64,000 bases of DNA, from assembly GCF_000003815.2 (NCBI RefSeq), contig NC_049980.1, positions 32,637,212 to 32,701,211 on the forward strand, read 5' to 3'. Position 1 is the stretch's first letter. The number at the start of each line of letters is the position of its first letter. This stretch comes from Branchiostoma floridae (Eukaryota; Chordata; Leptocardii; Amphioxiformes; Branchiostomatidae). The notes beneath the pieces were generated by a model, which did not search any database, was not told where the DNA came from, and worked only from the letters and a program-made list of their open reading frames with translations. A program made the position numbers and the translations under genes. Shown here piece by piece: positions 34,701-46,700 of this stretch.

Positions 34701-37700
34701 ACCAATTAAGCTCCTACCCGGTAAGTTTACACAGTCACATCCAAAGTGTTCGGGGAGCACCAATTAAGCTCCTACCCGGTAAGTTTATACATTCACATTC
34801 AAAGTGTTCGGGGAGCACCAATTAAGCTCCTACCCGGTAAGTTTACACATTCACATTCAAAGTGTTCGGGGAGCACCAATTAAGCTCCTACCCGGTAAGT
34901 TTACACATTCACATTCAAGGTGTTCGGGGAGCACCAATTAAGCTCCTACCCGGTAAGTTTACACAGTCACATCCAAAGTGTTCGGGGAGCACCAATTAAG
35001 CTCATACTCGGTATTTTAAACATTCACGTTTGTTCGGGGAGCACCAATTAAGCTCATACCCGATATTTTAAACATTCACGTTTGTTCGGGGAGCACCAAG
35101 CTCATACCAGGCAAAAACATTCACTTTCAGTTGGGGAGCGCAAACTTTCCCCGGTAGGATTTTACCGAAAATCTTTATTCCTCTTTGGTTGGGACCACTC
35201 ACACCAAAATGGTCCTGGCACATGACAGTAAACACGGCTCATTATCAATCACGGCACAAAACTCAATCCTCACCGACGGATCACAGATGGATCAAACTGT
35301 AGCCGACTGTAATTGACCGATAGCAAATCTGAGGGAACACATACAACAACTCCTTTTTCACCATAGAAGTGATCAGATGGCCTCCTTTCCTATTATCACA
35401 CAAACGTATACAAATGTTTCCCTCTTTGAGTACAATAGAAAAATGCACACTCTGAGCTGAATGCCCTGCTTGTCCCTCACTTACTATAAACGAATCACCC
35501 CTGGCACCCCTGACGTGCCACATATGTGCTCTTCCAATCTGAGATAAGAGCCAGATCAGCCAGATACACACATCTTTGCAACAAGGCCTCCCCATGTTGG
35601 CCTTAAACCTTCTGTGAGCCAAACTTAAAACCTTGCTACAAAAGTATTCCTTATTTATAGCAGGCAAACATTGTTGTACACAGGAGACAATGGTAACGCA
35701 ATGCATGTCAACAACAGGTAGGTAATGTGGGAAACAACAGAACAGTTGAAAATCTTCAACTCTGACACGACTCAGATCACAATCTCTGGCAGTATGAGAG
35801 CCTTTAGTAAGTTACTCCTTGCTCCGTGATCCACTATGTATGTCCACAGATCAAAATTGGAATCGGTAAGTTACTGTACCTCACAGGACATAGGGAAAAA
35901 TGTCTCATCAAAGAAACCCAATTTCCTGGTCCTTGCAGTGGGATGTATGGAGGAGGAAAACCGGCCATCGGTGTCCCAGTGACAGGAACATCTCATCTTG
36001 ACCCTCAAAACAGTGGAAAGACGAAACCAAGAAACTTATCAATACAGCCGCTCGACGTTCCATCGGTAGCAAGGATGCGTTCCTGTGGCTCTACTCTTCT
36101 AACCCCAGCTAACTGAGGTGACATCCGCGCGTAAAACTCACTACACGGCAGGAGCAGTTATGGTGTGACCTTCTGTCTCCAAGGCGCGACACCAATAATG
36201 CCATGTGGGGCTGTGTTATAACTGATCCTTCCCACAATGCCTTAGTGACACGGGACACTAGTATTGAATTGTTTCTGCCAGTTCATTCTAGTGACTCTGA
36301 TGATGTCACTTGAAATTTCTGTCTTTATCCAGTTGTAGAGATTGACTTGTGTTTGAATATTGTTAAATACCTGGATGTCTAACCTTCATAAACATATCTA
36401 TTTCATGCTATCAGCTTTCCTTCGTACTGCAGCATCACTTCCTGGTTCTGTATCTTTGGGCCTGGCTTTGAATTTACATGTTCATCTTAACTTAAGTCTT
36501 CACTCTTAGTGAGCAACTGAGCTGGTCTAAATCATGATGTTTCTGACTAAGGGAGAAGAGATGCTGTTACAGTTACAATGTAACCTGTAATCTTGGAGTG
36601 GCCTTTGAATCACACCTTGAAATGACCTTCAGGTCTTGTTATGTGGTGACGATTAAGTAAAAAAAAAGAACAAAACTTTACAGTCTTTTTAGTAAATGAC
36701 ACTGTTGTCAACAGTAAGCCTTTATTCATACAGTGATATTTTTACCTCACTTTTATTAAGAGTGTTTCTATGTGAGCCCTGATAAGTAAAATTTTCCATC
36801 ACTTTTAAAAGTGTTTCCATGTGTTGTTTTATGTGGCTTTGTATCATGTAGCATTATTGATAGATGACACAATAGTTTGAAGCATAGATGGTACAGTAAC
36901 TGTAAATGGTGACCTTAAAAAGAGGAATGAAAAATGGGCAAAACCACCAAAAATTGACCTACATTCCAGCACACAGTTTGACTCCAATTTGTATCCAGGA
37001 TTGCATTACAGCCCCGCATGTCATCATTCATCAGTGTTTAGCACACAAAGTACAGGTGACGTATCGCTGAGAGCCAGGGGTGTCAGTTTGTGATGAGTTG
37101 TTACTGCAGGAAAGCTGACTGACCGTCCAATATTTCATACTGGGTTGTATTACTGTTGGTGAGTAACACGATTTGGGACTGTTTTTGCTTTTAAAAAATT
37201 GTTTAAATAACTTAATTTTTTTCTTCTACTTCTTATGCATTTTCCATTTGCTTTTGGATCCCTGGTATATGCTTGTAGCAGTTTTTGTGCTTTCTATCTC
37301 TTTTCAATTATGTATCGTTAGTTTGACATAAAGTAAGAAAAAAATACATAAAAAACTACTTAGTGATGAGTTGTTACCACAGGAAACCAGACTGACCGTC
37401 CAATATTTCATACTGGGTTGTATTACTGTTGGTGCGTAACATGATTTGGGACTGTTTTTGCTTAATCTTATAGATATTACTTATATTGTTGTCCTATCGT
37501 TTTTTTCTTCCTTTTATAATATAATAAGCATTTGCCATTCCCTTCTGGATCTTTGGTTTATGTCTCTATCAATGTTTGTCTTCTATCTCTTTTCAATTAT
37601 CGTCATTTTGAAACGAAAAAAAAACTATTAAAAAAAACTATGAGTGACATATCACTTAGCTCTAGCAGTGTCACTTTGTAATGAGTTGTTGCCACAAGAA

Positions 37701-40700
37701 ACCGGACTGACTGTCCAATATTTCATACTTGGTTGTATCACACTTTGGTGCATAACACAACTGTTTTTGCTTAATGTTATAGATTTTAGTTTAGAATTGA
37801 TGTCCTATTGTTTTTTTCTTCAATTCACTTATAAAGTATTATTTCCATTTCCTTTTGGATCCTTGGTTTATGTCTGTATCATGTCTTGTTTTCCATCTAA
37901 TTTCAATGAAGTATCATTAATTTGACATGACAAAAAAGAAATAAAGGAAAAATATATGGGTGACATATGACTCTAGCAGTGTCAGTTTGTAATGAGTTGT
38001 TGCCACAAGAACGCTGACTGATTGTCCAATATTTCATACAAAGTTGTATTACTGTTGGTGAGTAACATGATTTGGCTGTTTTTGCTTAATGTTATATATA
38101 TAATGATACAATCTTTAAAACTTTATATCCTTACACAAAATAAAGCGCTTACCAACAAGCTTTCGATCAGTCCTCTGATTGTAAAATTGTATCATTATGT
38201 TAACTACCGTCACAGATGAACTTACATTCAAGTTATATATATAATATTACTATATTGATGTCCCATTGTTTTTTTCTTCCATTTATTGAAAAAATGGTTT
38301 CTAAGGCCATTTGGAACCGACCAGCCCTTACTGGGCAGGATTGTACCAGATAGATCATCAAACATCTAGTCAAAACCAGGTCAAGAATTAATGGTTCTGG
38401 TTTTGTATGTAGTGACCCAGATGAATTAAGACACAAAAGGGTTGTCACTTGTTGTAAGATAGTTGGACTAGGTACCCTCACGTCCATCAAGAATCCGAAC
38501 TATAGAATATCAAAACTAACTCCCTCAACTCCAACCCTACATAGAGTAGGGTTGGAGTAAATAATGTAATCAATTACAAACTAAAATACAGAAAGTAATG
38601 ACCTTCTACATGTAATCAAAAGTAACTATTATTTAATTGTCACTTTCAATAAAAAGTGATGCGAAATGTCTTAAAGTTCTTCAAGGGAACTTACCAGCTG
38701 TAAAGTTTCTTAATTTACCGTAAAAATCTACATCATCAAATCTACAAGTATATAACCAACAAGTTCTTACTTGTAACTAAAAATAACTTAACTTCAATTG
38801 GCACTTTCAATAAAAGTTATGCCAAATGTCTTTAAATTCTACAAGGAAAAATACTGGCTGCAAAGTTTCTTAATTTTCTGAAAATACGTAATGTCAAAGT
38901 TCTTCCGGTGTCTGCCGGCCCCAAAGTTTGCAGGCAGCCCAGTTGAGTTGTGAATCAAGTCCAATTTCACACCCAATGTGACCCGGTAGACGCCCCGGTG
39001 GGCTGGGTAAGGGCGCCGTCACAAAGACGTCGGCCGTCCATTCCTCACCTCCCGCTCCCCCTGACACTGACGGATTCCCCGTGGACAAGGCGGTCTTTAT
39101 CTTTTCTACGGCGTTTTGTACGCATAAAGAAACCCTTCATGCTCCGTCCTTCTTCACAATATCAGCGCCCACCCAACAGAGACACTACAAGGACACCAGA
39201 AAGGGCTACCAGTTCAGGAGACACTGTGCAAGTATTGTACAATGGATGCAGTCGAAAATGAAATACCTGCTTCAATTGTACATGCCAACATTACGACTGA
39301 ATATGATGCTGAAAGAAACAGGCTTTTTGAAACAATGAAAATAATCTTGAGAAGAAAAACTTTTCTGCTAAAATCACAAAATCCACTTCATAAAAAAATG
39401 TTGGACCATTCTTGAGCCACTGCCTCAAAAAAAAAAAGTGAACCTTTCATAATGTTTGTACTTAGATACATCAGATAGCTCTATAGACTAGACTTTTTAA
39501 AATCCTTAACATCATGGCATCTGTTTTATGCTTTGCAATTAGCCTTCGGGCATGACTTTGCAAATATTAAGTAAAGTTGATATCTTCTTCAGCATGTGCA
39601 ATGTGGTTTATACACACAGACGGCAGGCATACCCGGGAAATTGTTATTCTAAGCTGCAAACTGCGTTCAAAAGTTATCAACTTGCCGAAATGACAGAGAA
39701 ATGCTCATATTGGTTACAGGGAGGGGGAGGTCAATCTGCTGACCACTATCCTTTATTACATGTATGTTATACATAGAAAAGACGTACCATGACCGCCCCA
39801 AACTGCTGTATGTCTGTATCTTTCCGTCCGGTCTGCACCTTGACGAATCACATGTACTTTTTATTCAGGGCGGCCGTATCTAACGGCAGGCCGAGTTACC
39901 GTCTCCTTTGTCACCTTCAGACACAAACAAGACGCGGGAAAATTGGAGAATCCCCACAACGTTTATTCTATCAGACGGGGCGGGATGTTTCGAGTTGGGA
40001 GCAGATTTGGCGTAAATGTACTTTGGTATTCAATAAGGGACGTCTTCCTGGCAGGATTGTGCGGCTCTGCCTCACTCGATCATTCCCAGGGCCGTACCTG
40101 CACTGTGATAAAACAAGCACGAAACAGGAAATCCACGGTGGCATTTATCTTGGCCTTCAGCTTGTGCCGGACAAAATGGGAGTGCAAAGACCATTATCCG
40201 CCCTGACCTGTGAAAGTCTGTGTCAATGCAATTTGCCGAGTGTGACTAACCCGGAACTAACCCCTTTGACTGTGGCCGCTACATACACTGACTGTTAAAT
40301 CGTGCATCCCCGCTCGACTCGCACTTCCATAATGCCCTTTCCTTGGAGCAAATTGTCCTGAACACTTGGAATTGTCGTTACAGCTCCGAGGTTAAGAGAG
40401 ATCAGGGTTTAATATCAGGCGACAGCGCGCGGAACTGTGTAACGCCAATAGATGGGCTATAAAAACTTGTCACCTGCTGAAAGCTATTGATCTATCATCT
40501 CGTCCCACACAATCAACGACAAAATCATTTCTCGGCTCATCCCTCATAACCCGGCCAGCACCCCCGGGGGAGCGCGGATACCCATCGTCAAAATTGCCGC
40601 GTCGTTATCTCCGTACCGGCAGCCACCTCTTTGTTGTCGGTACATGCGAAAACGCTGTTACACCTGCCAGCCGGGAAGAGTGATGGCACCATAACGAGAC

Positions 40701-43700
40701 GATGCTAGGGTTCATATAACCCATGGAGGGGGCAGTTATGTGGGCGATGACACCGTAATCCGCATCAAAGTGACAGCCTGACATGTTATCCCTCCCCGTT
40801 ACCCCACCTTTTACCGTCGGCGCGTGCTGCCATATGCCATTTGTACCTCTGAATTATTCACCGTTTGTAAAGGCTTAACCCTGCCGTCCTTTATGCGGTG
40901 ATTTTTGACAAGGCAGGAGGAACAATAAGGTTAGGGACTGTGAAAAGACTGGCAGTGACATGTAACCCAGGTGGTCCCGGGCTGCTGACATGATGTATCC
41001 CCGGCAGATTGGCGTTCCCTTCAATAATGCATACCCGGCAAGAGAAGACAAAGGACGAAGGCTCCCACTTTTGTTCCTTGTAGTGACAAACTGTCACATT
41101 CTCATGTCCGGAGAGCTCGGTACCACCACACGTATGTACCAGGAAATAACAGCATGAATATTTCATATAATGAATTGACAACATAAATCAGAACATGATC
41201 CCCCCTGGCCCGTTACCGTGAAACTTTTAGCGCCGAAGTTCGATACCGCGCGTTCCCCGAAGAGTTGGAAAGTTGTAGCAATACTGCGATCACAAGATGG
41301 GCCCCTGTACACACACAGTATGCCATTGATTGAAACCCTATTATCAGGAGGTCGTTCATCATACTTGCACACTTTGTCACTTTCTGAAGGGTTACAACAG
41401 AGTGGGCAGCCTGTGGGAGATGGAGAACATGACCGGCCTTGCAATGAATGTACCAACCAAGTTTGGGCACAGTCAGAGACAACTTTTATCTTTAAACAAT
41501 ACTAACGAAGTTTGGGCATAAAAGTACCACTGTCAGTGACAAGATTTATTTTCTAATGATTGGTAATTGCTTGATTTGCAAATTTTGCAAAGCATGTTGC
41601 AAATGCAATGAAATTCAATGTATCAACAAAAAGTATCATAGTCAATTTTTCTATTTTCTTGTGATTATAATAAGTGCTTCATATGCTAACTTTGCGAGCT
41701 AATATAATTATAATGAATGTACTAAACGAAGTTTGGACTTACAAGTATCACAGTCAAAGACAAGTTTTATCTTTAAACAATACACTAAGTGCTTGATTTG
41801 CCAATTTTGCAAACTATGTGATAACTCCAATGAATGTACTAACAAAGTTTGGGGAAACAAGTGCCACAGTCAAAGTTTTATCTTTTAACAATAACAATAC
41901 TATATCAGTGCTTGATACGATAACTTTGTAAACTAGAAAGGCAACATTTTTGAAAAAAATGCAGGATGTGGGCGAAGGGAAAAGAAAGCAAAAATCGCAG
42001 GAAAAGAAGCAACAAGAAAGGCAACATTTTCGCGAAAATGCAGCAAAAAGAAAAAAAAAAGAAAAAAACATTGTCTGTCCACGGATTCGATCCCGGAGCG
42101 TTGGTTTACTACACGTGAATAATCCCACTGAGCCAGTGCTACAACATGTTACGAGCGCAGGTTTTAACAGGTATACAAGTGTATTGCGTTGCTTGAAAAA
42201 ACCCGCGAGCTTCCGCTGGCTATTTTTCTCGCTTATAATCGAAGGTATTTCACTAAAACTTGGACAGAATACTAGAATAATTTTTTGTGGGGCATTTTTA
42301 TGTTGTTATTCAGCCGATTAGATGCTCTGAACTTGCTGCATTTTCAACATTTTTCGGCCCCGTAACCGGTTCTACCCAACGTCCAATACCCCTACTTTTT
42401 GTGATACTGCGCTGCCGAGTGCCATTTTGTGACCTGTGCGTTGATAGGTTTACCCCTGACGTATCCACCAGTCAGTCAGAATGTTAGCCAATCAAAAAGC
42501 TGGAAACGTGGACTGCATGCTACAGGTTCCATTTTTTCTGAGTTTTGATTGGTCGGGTGGAATATCTGTAGAGAATACTAAATGTGTGGCTTCGCCCACA
42601 TAACTATGATATAACTACAATGCATGTACTAACAAAGTTTGGGCATACACGTACCACAGTCAAGTGCTTTTCTAATGATTAGTTAGTGCTTGATTCAGGG
42701 GGTTATGTAATTTTGACAATACTAAGTGATTTGCTAATTTTGTTATAACTATGCTATAGTATACGATGAAAGTACCAACGAATTAAAGTTAACGATAAAG
42801 TTTGGGTATACAAGTACCACAACCAAGGATATTGTTTTATTTTTTGAAAACTACAGAAGGGTTTTTTCATGTCTCTCAAGTCTCATGTCTTCCTTTGCTT
42901 CCAAAAAAAGAAGTTTAACCAACTTGTCTAGATATTTGATCAGTTTCTTTTTACACTGAAGTAGTTTATGGGGGAAACAATGTAGATGTAGCCTGGGTAC
43001 CATCCAGGTAGTAGTTTGCTCCTATGTTTGCTTCTGTTATCTGTCTGGAGACCTGCACATTCAAACCATTTGGTGGTAATGGCAATTAATGAGCAAATTA
43101 AGGAATGGGTTCTAGAGCACTCATTCGATGACAACAGGCCCTCCGGCAAGTGGACGGAGGGCTTGTCTGGTGTTGGAATGCCTGTTGGAACAAGCGCTTG
43201 AACCCATTCCATAATTTGCACATATGTGGGGACCAATAAGCGCCTGCGTCCAAAATTTGGACGATTCCAGAAATTACGATGGTCCGCGTTCCCAGACAGA
43301 AACACAGAGAAGCAACTGTATATACTCATAGGCTAATGCAGAGGACCCCCTACCAGCCAACCTCAGATCAAAACACGGGTTGTGGGTTGTTTACAAAGGT
43401 TTAAGACATCCGGGTTTACAACATTCAAAGACACTTCAATCTCTCTACAATGGGATAAGATTCATAGATTACTTCCGTACGTTTCGAATTCGAGTGACAG
43501 CCATCACTCTTTTTCTCAGCCTCAGAAACTGTCAGAACTTAGTTGAACAAGTCAACTAGTTGAACATGTCAAAGTCACTAACTCTTAAGGAATGTATGCA
43601 AAAGTTACTTATTTGTCGTGGTTTGAACTACTCAAAGTTTAACAGGTTTTGGAGGACCCCAGAGGGAGGAAGATTGGGAAGATGGATTGAATTTTGTTTA

Positions 43701-46700
43701 CAACTCAACTCAGCTTTGTTTTGGTCTGGTGCAGGGTTGTAGCCAGCCTGAAATCATTTTCTGTCCCCTCAATTATAAATCCTCTCTAGTGTCAAAGGTG
43801 CTACGTTTCTGGGGTTGTCTGGGCGCATGCCCCCCCCCCCCCCAGAAAATTTGAAATCTAGACCCTCTGAAATGCTTTATCCTGCATTTTGAGGTGTTAA
43901 GTTTGCTGGTAGTCTAAGCTGTTCAACGGAAACTGTTTTGGTGAAAAATTACACAAGTGGTGAAAAATTACACAAGGGAGATGTTTTTTTTCCATCTTTA
44001 CAAATCAATTTTTGTCCGTCACAGAGGACGGAATGGGCAATTTTTTTTCAGTCCCAAGCTACAAAATTCCATCAAAGGACGGTAGGACGAGGAGAGTTCA
44101 ATGGAGTTCTGTTCAGCACTAAGGAGAGGGCCTATTCTGACTACTGTGTACTCTGGAGTTTTGCATACACTTGGGATATATTACTAGCCTGGAAAGTTGT
44201 TCGCTCCAGCGTTTATTATACACTATAGACGAGTAGTAGAAGCAAACCACTACCTGGATGGTACCCAGGCTTGCATATTACATAATGTCTCATTTTTCTT
44301 CTTTCAATCATCCCGAAAGCTCAATGCATGAGATGAATTGTAATGCATTTCCAGTAGCAAACAGTAAGATGTGGCTTCACATAGGTGCACATCTATAGCC
44401 AAGCACAATGCTTCTTCTCAGTAAGTGTGTTTGGTTCTTTTATGTGCAGAGGTTTGATGTTTTGAGTCCAATGCCTGAAGCTCCCCCTTAGGCTTAGGTC
44501 ACATATTCAAACCGGACCCGGCCAGGCAGCTTTTGGGAACAAAAAGACTGAAGATATAAAAGACATCAGAAGACACAATGGAAAAGATGGAAAACTTATG
44601 TTGATGGAATTGCTGCCCCTATGGCCGGTGAGGCTATGGGACCGGTGAGGCAGACTCAAAATTTCAAAACAAGATACATGGCATGATTTGTGTATATTTC
44701 CAGGTATACATTTATGAAGAATGACTGAAGGCTGCAATAGGACTTTCCAAAGACTATAGATGCAGAATGCAGTGACTGATGATGATACATTTTGATTTTT
44801 GGTTCCTTTAAACATCCCGGCTGGGCCCCAGTTTGGAAATGTGACCTAAGCTTTACACTGACTTTATGTCACCATCCGAAATAATGACTGCTATCCCTTT
44901 TTTTTTTTTTTTTATTCACATTTCTTTAAAGAGGATGAGACGGAAAGCAGACCCTGCTTATCGAGGTCTTCTCCTCATGTACATAAACAAAATAAAGACA
45001 CACATACAGGACTACAAAACGCTAAATAACAAAGGCAAGAGATAATGATAATGACATGAAATAAAACAACAAAGAATCAAATAACAAAGTGACGTGTAGC
45101 TGGCATACAAACTTAGAAGTAATCAAATAAGGTTATAAATCAACTTAAACAACCTGTCTATTGAACACAAGAAATAACTACATGAAAATAAACAAGGAAT
45201 CAAACAACAGAGTGACATATGGCTGATAAACAAACTTAGAAATAATCAAATAAGGTTCAGCTAAAACGATCTGTCTGTTTGATGAACTTAAATACAACAT
45301 CAAATAAATGACAGTTCTGAATGGTAGATAGTACTGGGTTTCCCCTGAGTAAGGTTGAACATAAAATATTTTCAGTGGTGTGTCTTGGGTCAAATGGTAA
45401 GATACCCTGCATGAACATAGTGGTTAAAGATGACAACATATCAAGTCTTGCATCATTGTATAGAGGACAGTGTAGAAAATAATGTATAGTTGATTCGTTA
45501 TGGTGGCCACATTTACACATAGGACTATTTACACATTTATGTTGGAACAGGTGGAAATTCAACTGACCGAAGTTAAGTCTAAGTCTAGTGAGATGGATTG
45601 CTGGGAATCTGGGACCATGCGAGAAGTGAAGGTGGGTAGGAGGTCTATAGAAAAAAGACTCCAACTCATTTTTGAAGCTAGCAACAGAGGGAGATACTCT
45701 GGTAGTGAGCGGTAGTTTATTCCATGAAAGAACAGAGGAAGGTAAGAATGATCTCCTGTACTTCTCAGTTCTAGAAGGAATTTGGATATAATTTTGATTA
45801 GCACGAAGGCTGTATGTAGTGCGGTCACAGATCTGGGGTGGAATAATTTCACAAAGATATTCAGGTGTTAAACCGTTAACCATTTTGTAAAAATGAATAA
45901 GTTTGTGCTTTTGGCGTCTGCTGGCAGTAGTTTCCCACCCAACTTCTGACAAGATACTGTCGTTACTTGTTCCTCTCATTGCACCTGTGCAAATTCGAGC
46001 TGCAGTGAGCTGGACAGATTCAATTAGGTTGCAATCTTTAACCGACAATTCATCCCATACAACATCGGCGTACTCTAATAGTGGTCGTATCATAGTTTTG
46101 TAAAGAATTTCGAGTGTTTGCCTTGGAGCAAATCTTGAAATTCTCTTTAGTAAATTTGTTCGTTTCATTGCATTAGTTGTAATAATTGAAACATGTAATG
46201 ACCATGATAATTTTGGCGTAAGATGTAGGCCGAGGTGTTTATACTAATGCTATCCCTTACAACAGACTGAGCCAAGGAAGGGCTTGACCCTGGGATGGAA
46301 CCTACCAAAAGGGCAGGGCAGACTCTTCTGCTCCAAGACACATGCATAATATAGGGCAAATATATTCCAAGGATGAAAAATCATGTTAAGTTAAAAGCTC
46401 AACTGAGCAGCAGAAGAGCCGAGTAAACATTAAGTACAACTTCAGGAAGTCCCGAAGAATCATTAAAGAAATGCAATTAAGAGGCTCTTGAAGCACTCGG
46501 CCAAAAAAATCCCCTCACCTTCTGATAGGAGGTAGCCTCGAAGTTGTGAGCGTCCTCTTGATTCCTCAGGACTGGAGGTCAAGAAACACAAGACTTGAAA
46601 TGATTGACATCTGGTAGCACACAAGTAGGCCATCCACAGCGAGAAAATTTTGAGGATGAAATCTGTGCGCACATTAATGATGATGATGAATTCAAAACCT

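Larger units (their letters stand above)
29549..36256. mobile_element. Possible tyrosine-recombinase-type element with split direct repeats
   Basis: Two segments are joined once and split once. S (64 bases, starting AGTACCAAATCCCGAG) is at 29549-29612. F (72 bases, starting CGCGACACCAATAATG) is at 36185-36256. F and S are contiguous at 30211-30346. All copies are identical by eye. On the minus strand the order is F ... SF-junction ... S, the A1-B1A2-B2 layout known from Ngaro-type retroelements. Also an 18-base inverted pair TACGCGCGGATGTCAYCT at 29647-29664 and 36116-36133. No reverse transcriptase, RNase H or recombinase frame was found (longest frame about 170 codons), so if real it is non-autonomous. 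Confidence 0.5.

Noticed and set aside
35281-35706. 141-codon minus-strand frame inside the split-repeat structure
   Set aside because: No reverse transcriptase, RNase H, gag or recombinase motif is visible; not enough to call a gene, though it deserves a profile search.
39789-40298. 169-codon plus-strand frame
   Set aside because: In a GC-rich intronic block where stops are rarer by chance; no motif and no splice signals in phase with CNTLN.
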